Origin: Proteles cristata cristata
Taxonomy: Eukaryota; Chordata; Mammalia; Carnivora; Hyaenidae
DNA: 64,000 nucleotides
NCBI GenBank assembly: GCA_017311185.1
Contig: JAESUZ010000443.1
Span: 186,001-250,000 of the forward strand
Direction of reading: 5' to 3'
Below the pieces are notes generated by a model. The model was not told the DNA's origin. It saw nothing but the letters and a program-made list of their open reading frames with translations, and did not search any database. Below are positions 48,432 through 61,191 of this stretch, piece by piece. The position numbers and the translations under genes are program-made. Numbering within the stretch: position 1 is the stretch's first letter; every line of letters starts with the position of its first letter.

Positions 48432-49855
48432 TAATAGCTCATAATTGATTACTAGTTTTCACTAGATATTAAAGTTTCTAAGAATTAATCATTCTGATTA
48501 ATATATGTGGTTAAAGCTACTAGAAATAATAAGGGAGGTAGAATGTATCTACAAGGAAAGTAGATATACTTTGGGTAAAAAAAGTATGAGGTATGAAAAT
48601 GTTTTTGTTAAGGGAAATAAAAGTAAATTTGTCCTAGAGTAAAACTGGTTATGGAAAAGGGGAAAGGACAAAATCTCAATGTATAAAAGTTCTACAAGGT
48701 TTGTGGAAATGGGATCTTTGAAATGGAATTTTAATGTATAGTCCAGCTGGCTGAGGTCAAAATAAACTTATTTAAGAATAAGTTTTAATATCAAAAGTAT
48801 ACTAGTGCACAATTAGAATTCGGTTTTCCTGCCTGTTAAAAGAACAAAGTTTTCCTGGACTATTGGTATACTATTTATAACTACTATTTATAATAAGAGA
48901 TTTTAAAGGGTTTTTCTTTTTTCTTAAAGTAATCTGCCTAGAAAACAAAAATGCTGTGTTTTATCAAAATAATATCCTGTGCTTCATGTTGACTTTATCA
49001 GGTCCTTGATTGTTTAAGAAAATGAATTGTCTCAATATTAAAAGAGCTAAATTTTTCCTTTTTATGGCCATTTAACTTTCTGTATTTGCCTATAAAATCT
49101 TTGTCATCACAGTTAAGTGGATACCTAACTATTGTTTCACAGGGATTTATGACCCAATTTGACAAAACATTTTACAACATTTTTTGTATTTTTGACAAAC
49201 TTCTAAAAAACCAAAATCTAGATGAAGTCTTTTAGACTTCAAAACAGCTTTGGGATTTTTCAGATGGTTCCTGAGAAATCACAAAAGATTTGTTCTTTCT
49301 TCCTACTAAAGAGTGAGTAAACGAATTAAGCCTATTTGATATTTTAAATTACAAAGGAAGCACTGTCAAGTGGTTATATTATAATAGGTAAATACTATTA
49401 ATGTAAGTGTTCTAGAAATTGTATTAAATTCCTAAAATTGTGATATATCCTGGTATAATGTTATCAATCATAATTCTAGTTATTATCCTAAAATGTTATG
49501 TCATAGAAATAACCAAGTTTCCTCATCAATTGCATTGTAATGAATTCTAATCAGACCCTTAACCATACTATCTTTAAGCATTTTTTATTTACAGACAGTA
49601 TTCATTTACTCAGATGCTTTTACAAAAAGAATTCCTACAAAAATGCTCATCTCACTGAAAATTCATAGAAAAGCCTGTAGAATACACATTTCTGATAACT
49701 TTAAGACCATAAAACTAAAGTTTTGGACTTTAGTTTTTTGGACAAGAATTTCCAGAACTAATGGAAAAACTGGATTCAAGCAGAACAAAATTAATAATAT
49801 GGGGCTGAATTAACTGATAAGAATTATTACAATTTTTATGATGTTTATTGCAGAT
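48432..49855. other. ERV internal sequence, no gene visible
   Basis: AT-rich and stop-dense; presumed proviral interior because it lies between the LTRs. Confidence 0.45.
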
Positions 49856-49856
49856 T

Positions 49857-50070
49857 TAAATTTTTTCAACATTTATTATTGAGAAACAGAGAGAGACAGA
49901 GCATGTGCAGGGGAGGGGCAGAGAGATGGGGAGACACAGAATCCGGAAGCAGGCTCCAGGCTCTAAGCTGGCAGCACACAGCCAGACGCAGGGCTCGAAC
50001 CCAACAAACTACGAGATCATGACATGAACTGAAGTCGTACATTTAACCACCTGAGCCACTGAGGTGCCCC
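49857..50070 (-). repeat. Carnivore SINE
   Basis: Reverse copy; 'gagccactgaggtgcccc' head at the right end. Faces the next SINE head to head. Confidence 0.93.
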
Positions 50071-50088
50071 TAAAAATGTTTTGCTTTC

Positions 50089-50291
50089 AGGGCCCCTGGG
50101 TGGCTCAGTCAGTTAAGCGTCTGACTTCAGCTCAGGTCATGATCTCACAACTCATGAGTTTGAGTCCTGCTCTGTGCTGACAGCTCAGAGCCTAGAGCCT
50201 GCTTCAGATTCTGTGTTTCTGTCTCTTGCTGGCTCTCCCCAGTTCACACACATACTCTCTCAACAATAAATAAACATTTAAAAAAATTAAC
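50089..50291 (+). repeat. Carnivore SINE
   Basis: Forward copy. The identical 14-base duplication AATGTTTTGCTTTC lies at 50075-50088 and 50292-50305. Only 18 bases separate it from the preceding inverted SINE. Confidence 0.95.
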
Positions 50292-51607
50292 AATGTTTTG
50301 CTTTCTAGACTTAAACATATTTTTTTCTCTTTAGCTAATGATGACTTACAGCAATTTGATAAAGTATATTTTTTTGTGAGCAAATTGACACAATTAGAAA
50401 CACTGGTTATATTACCAAGGCTTTGACTGGAATGTCATAGTTGAGAGAAGTGGGCATAGAGTCACATATGACTGGACAGCTTTAAGGAACTAAGTTTGAC
50501 TTTATGGAGCCAATAGAGCCCCTTTGAAGTATGAACCTGAAACCTTGCTTACAGAGTTTCCAGTAGCATTCCCAGGTGAATAAAAAGATTACTTTCTAGC
50601 AGGTGCGGGAACCTTAAGAGCAATTAACCCAAATCTATAGGTATTGCAGGGAAAGTCTGATGGTAAGTATTTGGCTTAGCTTCTTAGGCTCAAGAGGCTG
50701 TTAAAAGTTCAGTCTCAAGATTCTTTATAAAAAGTTCTAGCAAAGCAGATTTAAAAGAGCATATATGAAAAAAATGAATAAATAAATATAAAAGCCTAAA
50801 TGATCAATTACTATTCTTGCTGCACTTACATAGACAATCAGGCCAGGTTTAGTAAAATTAGACTTATTTTGCAAACAGATTAGTGTTACTTTGGCTATCT
50901 TTGGTAGAAATGAAGCTGATTACAGGGAGAAAAATGATATTCCAATAGCAGACCTTTGTGGATATTAAATTCTAGTACTGTTCATTTTCAACTGGACTAT
51001 ATTATGAATTCTTCTAGCTTCCTCTGATGCTTGGCTACAACTCTCCAAACTAACATTTTCAATTTTTGTTCCACCCTTTTGACTTGCAACCATTAAGAAC
51101 TAAAACTGCCTTTTCCTGAAGCCCTACAAACTAAATATGAATAACTTGATATAAACTTTAGAGAAATTACCATGGCAGCATGTTCATAGCAGTTGTTGTG
51201 TGGCAACTCAGAAAGATTACCAGAGACATTCAAACTGAAAACCAGGAATATATATGATTGCCACTGCTTCCCTTCATTTCACCTAAAAATGCTCTGAGCT
51301 AAACATCTATATATCTTCTTTACTGGCTATCTTCAGAACTCAGAAACTGGGTTTATAATTTGTTCCAATCATTAACCATTGTTTTCTTTCTTAAAAAAAT
51401 TTTTTTTCATAGAAACGTCTCTTATTTAATACCTGATTACTTGAACCATAGGCCTAACTTCAGGAGCACACCTCCATCACTGTCTCCTGAAATGAGTTTA
51501 ACTGAACTGACCAACCTATTGTCAGGACTAAGAGACTGGTTCAATGAGAGGAAACAATCTACCAACTAACTTCTGGACTTTGAAACTTCCAGTTATAGAG
51601 GCAGGAC

Positions 51608-52147
51608 TATAGAGCAATAAAAGTTGCCACCCCCAAAAAGTGTCTCTTTGGCATGTGGATTATTTTAGGCTAATCACTTTTAAGAAATAGAAGGTTCAAG
51701 AAATTTTTCTTTTTTGCCTCTCCCCTAACTGCCTAGAAGAATATAGACAGAGGACCTGCTCAGGAAGGGAGATGTCACCATAGATACCTACAGTATAATA
51801 TGAACTAGGGGTGGTAGACAGGGAGGAACTTAGCAAAGTCTGTTATAATTTCTGTCGGTGTCCCAATATTTCTGTATGGCCCAGCAAACATTTGTTTACT
51901 CTTTTCCATTTTCCTGTGAATTGTCTTTCTTTCCTTTGAAGTCCCAAACCTTTAATCTCTTCTTCTTCTCTCTGAATGGCATAGAAACCTCAATAGCCAA
52001 ACTGCTATGGGCCTCATATTCTTATGGAATCCCTCTACCTGTGTAATTAAATTTGATTTCCTCCTGTTAATGTGTTTCATGCCACTTAAAGTCTTAGACC
52101 AGCCAAAAGAATCTTGAAGTGTAAAGTAAAAGTTTTCCTCCCTAACA
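51608..52147 (+). mobile_element. 3' LTR of the decayed endogenous retrovirus
   Basis: Partner of 44036-44616. It ends 'cctccctaaca', equivalent to 'cctccccaaca' in the 5' copy. Many substitutions and small indels separate the two LTRs, so the provirus is old. No clear target-site duplication is visible at the outer edges. Confidence 0.85.
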
Positions 52148-52547
52148 GTTACATTTCTTCCCAAGAACTGAAGATTCTCTCAGGATTTATAGAGAATGCC
52201 ATGTATAATGGCACTTTCTGTATAATGTCCATATATTCAAGGAATCTGTGGCTCTGGAAGATCAAGTCTATAGTCCTTAACCACTTACATTCAATGCTGA
52301 GTGGGTTTCTAAAGCATTAAAAGTGATACTGAAATCTGTATCTGTTATCTTCATTTTCAGAGGTTGTCAGCAAGACCCTCTAGCCTTATAAAATAACTAA
52401 GCAGGAGGCATTAATGAAAGCCATCTGACTTCTAAAATATTTCATTCTTCTTCCCTCACCCTATCACTTTTCTAGAAGTCTTGAAATTCTTAGCACTGTT
52501 CAGTCATTCTTCAATCCAAAAGTATTTATTGAGGTCCTCCAAGTATT

Positions 52548-52659
52548 GTTTTTTGCTTTTTATTTATTTAAATAATCTCTATACTCAAGGAGGGGCTCAA
52601 ACCCACAACACTGAGATCAAGAGTTGCATGCTCTTCCAACTGAGACAGCCAGGTGCCCT
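52548..52659 (-). repeat. Short carnivore SINE
   Basis: About 110 bases, lacking the CT-rich middle. Flanked by GAG(G/T)TCCTCCAAGTATT at 52531-52547 and 52660-52676, so the short form is a complete insertion and not a deletion product of the edges. Confidence 0.88.
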
Positions 52660-52699
52660 GAGTTCCTCCAAGTATTTAATCACAGAGCTACGTGGTGGA

Positions 52700-53870
52700 T
52701 ATTCATATAATAGTATATGTATATGAATACACATCTGTACACTCAGAGTTCACAGCTGAACTGCAAGAGAGACAAACAAATGATCACAGTAATGGGTGCT
52801 AAGTGCCATGACAGGAAAAGTACACTTTGCTTAAGAGTCTTACTGGGAACATCTAACCTGTGAGGATGGAGGGAGCCTGGAGATACTTCCTGGAGGAAGT
52901 GTATTTTAACAATCCCATGCTGCCACTCTTTTGAACTAGGCATTTATTTACCCTTGTTAAAATGCAAACCACTTACTCAGAAGAAAAACACTTCTAGAGC
53001 AAAACAAAAATAAAAACTGTGGGCATTAGGAGAGATTAATGTCCACAAACTGAAGCCCTAGGGTTAATTTTCCTTTTTCAGCCATCTAAAATTTAACAAT
53101 TTTAGTATTTATTTCCTCAGAGCACTGCTTCTGTGGGGGAATTTTGTGTCTGCATAGAGTTCGGTGCCTGGGGGTGAGGATAGGGCTTAGACTCAAGACT
53201 CAAGACACAGAAACAAGATGCAGGCTAAATGAATAATTTTCCCTACATTAAAGTTTTGCTAAAAGCCTACTTACTTTTGAACTAGTCCTTACAAGTCCCA
53301 CTCATCACGGAAAATGCTTCAACTTGGCTTCTAGATACTGAAAGTGAAGTGTGAGAGGAAAAATATCTTCATAAAATCTGACAATATGTCTAAGGTAGTT
53401 ATGCGCCAAGACAAGCTTGGCTGGAAAAATTCATCTTGTTTTCCTAAAGGTTATCTCTATGACCCCCTCCTTCTATGTAAATTGTTTATAACTGTGTGAT
53501 TCTAAAATTCAACATAAAAATTGGTCGTTCATTATTTGATTACATGAACATGTGCTGGCATCTACATTACTCATTCCCATAGCATTTTAGAAGTGCCAGT
53601 AAATGAGTCTCCTATTTATTATCTAGAAAAGCTTTCAATTAAACATCACTGCAACACAATTTATAGAGGCACTCTAGGATATAATAAAAGTCTCAACCCT
53701 AATCTCAACCTGTGACTTTTTTAAATCCAATTCAAAACATTTTTCAAATGATTTGTTTCCAAACAACAGGAAGTTTGGTCTTGTGAAAATGAAGAGAAGT
53801 GACCGGCACCTACTCCTTTTCTTGCTGGGAGACATGTGAATTCTGTGAACCAGGATCCCTATCTCTCCTC
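52700..53870. other. Intergenic, little recognised
   Basis: Possible L2-like text near 52750-52900 ('gtgctaagtgccatgacagg'). Otherwise unassigned. Confidence 0.4.
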
Positions 53871-53879
53871 CTGATAGTG

Positions 53880-53881
<2 letters not shown>

Positions 53882-53926
<45 letters not shown>
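53882..53926. repeat. (GT)n microsatellite
   Basis: About 22 GT units. The Cys/Val and Thr/His frames across it are artefacts. Confidence 0.97.
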
Positions 53927-53929
<3 letters not shown>

Positions 53930-56900
53930 GTGGATGCATGCATGCACACATGCTCATATGTTTGGAATGAAGAGAGATTAAGTTTAGAGTTCCCACTTTT
54001 GCAGTGGGACAAAGATCTGTCCCTGATGTTCCAACATGGAAGTGTGGAAATGAGGAATGCTTTATGGAAATTATAACAAAGATCTGAATAAGATTTTACA
54101 CTTTTATTTTATCCTAACAACAAATCTCTGAGGAAAGTAGATTAGTTACAGATGCTTTTCTGTTTACAGACTTTCAACCTATTGATGTTCACAGATAAAA
54201 ACAAAGCTTTCCTATGAGAACACACTACATGGTACCAGCAGATAATGTGTGCTTTTGGACTATAAATCTGCACTTTTTGCCATCAACATTTTGCTGATTT
54301 TGTGTTTACTTTGAGACATTTTTCCAAACATCATTAACCATATCAGGTCTAATCAGTCCAAGAGCAGTGATAGTGTTAAAGGCCCTTGTCAAGATATACA
54401 ATTACCATGGAAACAGAAGAGATTTTTTTAAATTAAAAGTGGTCAGAAAAGGAGGAATGTTTCATGTGAATATTGAATGAATTATTCAAGAGTAGAAATG
54501 ATTCTGAAGGACAAAGAACAAATCATGAAATGTACAAAAGTGCTGTCCCTGTGCCAATGGGCAATACCAAAAAGAAAAATGGAATAGGGACACTGTTGGA
54601 GTCTCATGTGAATTCCACAAAGGGCTGAGCACTGGAGAAGTTTAAGGATTAGCAGATGAGGCCCTGCTGCTAAAACTCTTGTCTCTGGCCTCTTCCAATG
54701 TGGTTTCCATCTACACAATTGGTGAGGTGATAAGGATGGAAGCCGTGGCTGCTAAAGCAGCCCTGACACTAGGAGATCCCCCCCCCCACCCCCGGCAAAA
54801 GACAGTTGTCTTCCTCCAGAGACTTCCAGTAGATGCTAACAAGGAAGATTTGGGGGGAAAGACGTCACTCACTCAATCCTTCTGTGTGCCAAGCATTATT
54901 CACTTAGCTAGGCCCACGTGACATAGGAGATGTATGAACAAGAACACTGGCCTTAATTAAAAGTTCTAAGAAACTGATTCATGCTCCTATTCTTGGAAAT
55001 GCATTTGGGACTGCAAGCTTAGTCACTTTGGACTTTTCAACAAATAGACTCACTTACAACTTGATTGTAAGTAGAAAAGTTTCTATATTAGTATTTCTAG
55101 TCTACTGATAAGGAAAGTGAGCTTTGGAGAGGTTAAACAGACTTGCCCTAAGAAGTCAGAGGTGGAATGAGAATTCAGATTCAGCTGTTGACTTCAAACC
55201 AGAGTTATCTTCTTCTCCATCCTGAATTCTTTATATGGTCAAACATTCTATCCTATGGATGGACCAAAAACTGATTCCCCACATTTCCCTCCTTTAGTTC
55301 CTAGAAGAAAATGGCGTGCAACACCCTAGATTATTTTTTTTACATATGATGAGACAAACTTTCTAGCAACCCACAAGGTGTATTACTAAGGATTACTAAA
55401 ATATGGTATCATGATCTAGAATTAACACATTATTAGAGTTTCCCAAGGACTTAATTCTCTATTCTACTAAGAATAGCACCAAAGGATTGTCAACTTGGCA
55501 TGTGACCTACTAAGACATAGAGACAGTTTGGAACTTCTGGAATTTTTAGTAAATATGCTGTACATTTTGAGTGTTGTTAATAATGAGAGAGATTTCAACT
55601 TCCGACATTTGCACCTTTAAGTATAATTCATTGTCTATTTAATTTCAGAATTCTTGTTTTAGTTTGTGGTGAGTTGTTGGGTTAATCCTATCATGAATGG
55701 TAATGTATTAACAGTATTTGGTTCAAAATTATCCAAAGATTAGATTTTAAGACATAGGTCAACAGAAGCTCAAAATAAGAATTTATTTTGCTAAATCTGT
55801 TATATGTAGAACTGATTCATTCAACAAAAGTACTTGTAAAGAGACATGTTATTATTTTTAGTAAGCTTTTTTTATTGGAAAGTGGGAAAAAGCAGAATGA
55901 ACACAGAGTTATTTCCATCATTGCTCAAAAACATCTGACCATCACTTTAACCTCTAAAATCCGATTACTGCTAACCTTTAGGTATAAATGCCATTGGCCA
56001 GTGGCTACCTGTTCAAGAGCTGCTCCCAACCCTCTTATCCTTGCTGCCTCCCAACATAGAGGCTGGAAAATGAAGTATGCACATTCTTTATTTTTCTTAA
56101 AGCTAGAAATAGTCACATGATCTTGTCTGCCCATGAGATGTAAATGGAAGCCTTCTGGGGGAGGAAACTTAGACAGCTTTTCTTTCCTGATGAATGGGGG
56201 TACTCCACTTCCACATTCTCCTGGCATTGATGACATGCTTGTACTTACAATAGGCATTATGGAACCAAGAGGAAAACAGCAACAGGATTATGGGGATGCA
56301 ATGTTAAAACCCTGAACCTATGCTAGCAGTTGCCTCCCTACAAATTTATTATGTGAGAAAAAAATTACCCTTATTTCTTAAGGCCAATGGATTTTCTTTT
56401 GTGTTAGGATTCAAAAGCATCTTCACTAATGCTTATGTACAAGGAAATAGAAATTTAGGTGTTGACTTTTCTGTATAATTCTTATTTATAACATTGCTTT
56501 TGGGTGAGGGGAGTGTTCTGACTTATAAATAAAAAATTTGGAACATAACTCCCTGAAGGATAAACAAGTCCAAGTGTTCATTTTCATTATGTCTCCCTTA
56601 CTTCCATGGTCTCGCTAGCACTCACACACACACATTTGTGCACACACACCTGCTCAAAGACCTATATTTGCCCCTATTACCTAGCACTGGGATGATAAAT
56701 TGGTTTCATCTTAGGCGTCAACATTGATAGATTGGTAGTGGCTGTCTGGATCACTATGCTGAGAATAATTTTGAGGCAGACAACACAACTCATGAAGAAG
56801 AGTGTTGTGATCAATTGGGCAAGTGTTCCATGAATGTGAAAAATGGGCTGGCAGCACCTGTATTTTCTAATAGTTGACCTGATCCAGCGTATCAAATTTT

Positions 56901-57090
56901 AATTGCTCAACCTACTATAATCCTCTCTCTTCTCTAAATCCTGTTGATAAAAATTTAGTATTTCAAGCTGGGCTGTTTAGTCTTTATGTGGGCTATAGTT
57001 TACTAACTAGAAAGTGAACGTATCCTGAATAAAACAATATCTACCTAGGGTATTTAAGTTGGAATTGTAAAGAAATTCCAATTAAGAAAA
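53930..57090. other. Intergenic, mostly unassigned
   Basis: AT-rich; a reverse MIR is at 55095-55200 ('ctgataaggaaagtgagctttgg' to 'gaattcagattcag'). A C-rich run is at 54779-54793. The 110-codon overlapping frames near 55788-56257 on both strands have no support. Confidence 0.45.
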
Positions 57091-57099
57091 ATTTAATAT

Positions 57100-57590
57100 A
57101 CACTGTGCTGACCGTGGGAATGCACCATTTCCTCTCTTTTCAAGAAAGAGCTTGCTATTCAGCTGCAAGAAGTGCAATTAGCTGACAATATCCAATATAG
57201 TTCCTGCACAACTCACCTCAACTTTCAAGCTAAGGCCATGTGCATGTCTAGGCAGACCCAGACATTGAACGTGGTGGAGACAGAGAGGTTACAGTCTGGC
57301 CATCTATAGCCAATGCAGGGCTCCACTACAGGCAATCTTTGCTCTGGAACTCATTTAGTACTGGCTAATTCTTCATAAGATTTGTGTCATTGTATCATCT
57401 GTCTGAAGCATTCCTAGCTTGATTCTGCGTCTTTCTGCCTCTCCTTTCACAAGTGCCATTCCAGCATCCCTGCCCTACTCTGCTCCTTCCCCTGTTATCT
57501 GTCACAAGTGGTACCCCATCTTCTTCACACACCCCCAATTCCATCAGAGTGTCCATTTCCTGAAGGACCCAAGCTGATACACATACCTAC
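57100..57590 (+). mobile_element. Possible LTR-like repeat
   Basis: Ends 'gaaggacccaagctgataca', reminiscent of ERVL/MaLR-type LTR ends, and has a C/T-rich 3' half. No second copy in the window; tentative. Confidence 0.3.
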
Positions 57591-57745
57591 ACTGGATATG
57601 GCTACTTAGATTTATAGGCATTTATATTAAATATACAACATTCCAGAAGACACAATGTTCTCTATTGGCTTTAGCACTAGGGAGTGCGGATTAAAATCCC
57701 AGACACTTATCATTGAGTGACATCAAATTAATGACCTCATCTTTA

Positions 57746-57949
57746 TTTTAATTTTTAAAAGTTTATTTATTTATTTATTTATTTATTTATTTGGGGGGGG
57801 AGAGAGAGAGAGAGAGCAGAGAAAGGGCACAGAGAGAGAGGGAGAGAGAGAATCCCAAGCAGGCTCTGCACTGTCACAAACTGTGAGATCATGACCTAGC
57901 CAAAATCAAGAGTTGGACGCTTAACCACCTGAGCCACCCAGGTATCCCA
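57746..57949 (-). repeat. Carnivore SINE with (TTTA)n tail
   Basis: Reverse copy with a tail of about seven TTTA units (57762-57793), then G and GA runs. Its outer sequences share 'ctcatcttta'. Confidence 0.9.
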
Positions 57950-58079
57950 TGTACTCATCTTTAAAATAAGGATGCTAACGGTGATACTTGATTGGACTGT
58001 GTAAGGATTGAGACAATAGCATGAAACTGATTTCTAAACCATTAAGCAGTGCATACATTCTGGTTACCACTATTATTAT

Positions 58080-58240
58080 CCCAAGTAATCTTAAATATCA
58101 TTAACATTATTATTATTTTTTTTTTTTTACAAATCTGTATGGTGCCCTTACTGTGACACTGGTGCTGACCTAGGAGATGAGGTGGGCAAAGTCTCTGCTC
58201 TGGTGAAGCTTACATTTTCTAAATGAACCAAGTACATATG
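58080..58240 (-). repeat. L2-like fragment
   Basis: 'ctaggagatgaggtgggcaaagtctctgctctggtgaagcttacatttt' follows reverse L2. Confidence 0.5.
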
Positions 58241-58249
58241 AGTTTCAGT

Positions 58250-58985
58250 TATAAAATACTAATAAGTTAGCAACAGTTCACAAACAGGGAAGGCCATATC
58301 TGTGTCAATTCAAGTTTAATTGCAGTTTGGTCTTGTCCCAGGATTTGTCTTTGTTGATGGTTCCTGCTGAACTGCCCTTCTTTCTTTCAGTTTCACCATT
58401 CTTGATGCTGTGAATACTACAGGAGATTAACGGGCCAGTGATAGCTTCTTACTATACCCAGGGCTCAGCTGGTCCATCAACTTGCCTTCTATATTTACTA
58501 TTTTTCTCTTTGCCTTTCTCTTTTTTATGATCCTAACCCCCTATGCCTGAATATTTGCTACATCTCACCTCTCTGACCATCTCTCTCTTTTCTTCACTTT
58601 CCCATTTCCCCTTTGCTGTCACTCTCAATGGTAGAAGCTCTCTGTTTCTTCAGATGCCCATGTCCTTTGGTTAGAGAGAAAACCTCCTGGTAGAAAAACA
58701 GGAAGACACACCTCTCAGTAAACAAGACCTCCTGGAGCCTTGCAGCCACAGGAATCAACATGTGTCTCTGAGAGGTCTATTCACTTCAAATTAACTCAGG
58801 GCTCAACCAGGCAAAGAGGGATGCGCTCATCCATTGCAGGCTGTGGTCAGGGAGAGCTGGTCATCACTCACTGAGAGGCGGGCTGGAATGTAGCTATGCT
58901 GAGTGTTGAGTGTAAAACGTCTGCATGAAAGCAGAGGCCTCAGGTCCTAAATATGAATATGTCACCATATTCTACACGCATAATT
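58250..58985. other. Intergenic, no feature recognised
   Basis: Unique-looking; includes a pyrimidine-rich stretch at 58480-58630. Confidence 0.45.
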
Positions 58986-59003
58986 TTTAAAATGGATTTT
59001 TTA

Positions 59004-59215
59004 TGGGGTTCAGTTAAATGTTGAGTCTTGATTTCAGCTCAGGTCATGTTTTCTGTTCATAAGATCAATCCCCACATCAGGCTCTGTGCTGACAGATCTA
59101 TTACTTGGTATTTTCTCTCTCTCTCTCTTCTCTCTCTCTTTGCCCTTACCCTACCCATGCTATCTCTCTCTCTCTAATGAAATAAACATTAAAAATAAAT
59201 GAGCAATAAATCAAT
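59004..59215 (+). repeat. Diverged carnivore SINE
   Basis: Lacks the usual head but keeps 'ttgatttcagctcaggtcatg' and the CT-rich tail. Perfect 15-base duplication AAAATGGATTTTTTA at 58989-59003 and 59216-59230 defines the limits. Confidence 0.9.
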
Positions 59216-59549
59216 AAAATGGATTTTTTACTCAGTATCTAGAAGCCTATATAGATCAATGGCTGTCAACTTTTTTGACCATGCTGTATGTTAGAAATAA
59301 ATATATATGTATAAACCCATACATATATACATATGTATATTTGTACACACACACATTTAAATATCTGAAACAAAATTTTCACAAAATGATACTTACTCTT
59401 ATTACATGTGGAGCTCAAATTGTTCTATTTATGTTTAGTCTATCATAATAGCTTTTTAAAAATGCTGGTCTTGACCCAAGGATTTTTTATTTTTGGGTGC
59501 CATTTGTACTCAGTGTGGTAAAGGATACTTTCTTGGATTAATGTTTTTA

Positions 59550-59794
59550 TTTTATTTATTTATTTATTTTTAAAAAAATTTTTTTAATGTTTTATTTATT
59601 TCTAGGAGAGACAGAGAGAGACAGCGTGAGCAGGGGAGGGTCAGAGAGAGAGGGAGTCACACACTGAAACAGGCTCCAGGCTCTGAGCTGGCAGTCAGCA
59701 CAGAGCCCGACGCGGGGCTCGAACCCACGAACCGCGAGATCACGACCTAAGCGAAAGTCGGACGCTTAACCAACTAAGCCACCCAGGCGCCCCA
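59550..59794 (-). repeat. Young-looking carnivore SINE
   Basis: Keeps many CpGs ('cgacgcggggctcgaac', 'aaccgcgagatcacgacc') and has the perfect 17-base duplication TTGGATTAATGTTTTTA at 59533-59549 and 59795-59811. The least decayed SINE in the window. Confidence 0.97.
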
Positions 59795-59829
59795 TTGGAT
59801 TAATGTTTTTAAATGCATAAAACAAAACT

Positions 59830-61030
59830 CATAGGATTACAAAGGAAATTAATTACTGTGAAATACAGTCCCATCCTTGAGCCTCTGGGGGTAGGGACAG
59901 CCATGTCCATGGACCCCAGGTTAAGAACCCCTGCATGACTAAATTGATTTCACAACCAACTGCTAAGCCCTGACCTATAGCTTGGAAAATATGGCTGTAG
60001 ACAAAGCCTCAGAACATTTTGTAGTAATTGAATAGTTCAGATCTTTATCATCCTGTCCTGATTTGAATGTTCTTTTCCCTCACTTTAACCATGCTCCCCA
60101 CTCCAGTTGCATCCTTGACCACTATCCTGCACATACACAGATCTTCAGGTCATGTATCTGGAATGAGATAAAGCACTAGACTACTATGTCCAGCCCCTTC
60201 GATCTCCCCAGTTCCACTCTGACTGCCCCCTCTGTCTCTGCCACTCCAGTCCCTGTCTCAGAACTATTGCAATGTGCCACTATCTCTGTAGGCAAGTGCT
60301 CACAGTTGTGGCTTTTGTGGTTTCCTTCCTGGCACTGTGATCCAACAGATGCATTCTGCCCTAGAATAATGGTGGAGGCTGGTGGTGGGACAGCCCAGAG
60401 CCCTTGATCTTTATTTTCTCCCTCTTCAGTGAAACTTTTGTGGCAGGTGCTTACCCTTTGATAGATGGCTCTGCCTCCCACTGCCAGGCAGGGACTCTGG
60501 ATGTCACTCCCAGCCTGCGGCTACAGCTCTATATGGGTCACAGTGGTCTGTTGAACACACCACATCCCAACCCAGAGCAGTTAAGCAAGGGGGCATTGGG
60601 AGGAAAAATAGTTACTGCCATAATGAATTATGCTAGTGCTTTCTCAAACAGTTTACTGCTGTGGTTTCTCCCAAAATTTGCATACTCCCATGAACAAAAA
60701 AGGAAGCAGAACCTGTATCCACTTCCTTTTTGGCATGAGAATAAGTCAGACTACTCTAGAATCTTCTATCAACAGAACTTCTTGGTCCAGAATATGAACA
60801 TTTTCACTATATCCAACACTCACAATTTTAAAAATAGATTTTCTGTGTTGTTTTTTTTTTTTTATCCTAATGTCTAATAGCCCATAGACCAGTGACTATG
60901 AACTGTTGGGTTCTTTGGTTTTGCGTTTATTTATTTATTTATTTTTTTATCCATACTTTACATTGAGAACTGCAAACATATAGAATAGGGCCTTGGGGGC
61001 ATTCAAACCTACCACTTCATGTAGATAGGA
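59830..61030. other. Intergenic, no gene supported
   Basis: Contains the longest open frame in the window (60404-60877, +, 157 codons), which lacks recognisable domains, splice context or biased composition. A T run is at 60850-60863 and a TTTA run at 60928-60944. Confidence 0.45.
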
Positions 61031-61039
61031 CTATGAGGC

Positions 61040-61090
61040 TCTGAGAGCAGATGGGGCTTGCCCAGGGTCACACAGCAGGAAGGAGCAGAC
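61040..61090 (-). repeat. MIR fragment
   Basis: 'gggcttgcccagggtcacacagcagg' is the reverse MIR core. Confidence 0.65.
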
Positions 61091-61191
61091 TGGAGCCTCA
61101 AATCCTGCCTTCTCCTCCAGATGTCTTCCTCGCTACCTGCTAACGAGGTTTCTACTATAAAATCTACACCACCGAAATTAATTTTTTTTAA

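Larger units (their letters stand above)
44617..51607 (+). mobile_element. Internal region of the endogenous retrovirus, heavily decayed
   Basis: Immediately after the LTR, 'tggtgtagccagcagaat' (44618-44635) sits where a primer-binding site is expected and resembles the 3' end of a serine tRNA (from memory, imperfect). A donor-like 'gagaaggtaaga' follows at about 44715. No intact gag, pol or env frame remains; the only hint of coding is a short frame near the 3' LTR (51360-51569). Later insertions are an L1 (47406-48417), SINEs (46348-46591, 49857-50070, 50089-50291) and a pentanucleotide array, which account for much of the length. Confidence 0.7.

Noticed and set aside
51360..51569. Short frame just upstream of the 3' LTR
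   Set aside because: Position suits an env-end remnant of the provirus, but it is too short and too decayed to call a gene.
53674..54076. Frames with runs of Cys-Val or Thr-His
   Set aside because: Translation of the (GT)n microsatellite at 53882-53926.
60404..60877. 157-codon + strand open frame, longest in the window
   Set aside because: No recognisable domain, no splice or promoter context, low-complexity F-rich end from a T run; length is plausible by chance in 64 kb.
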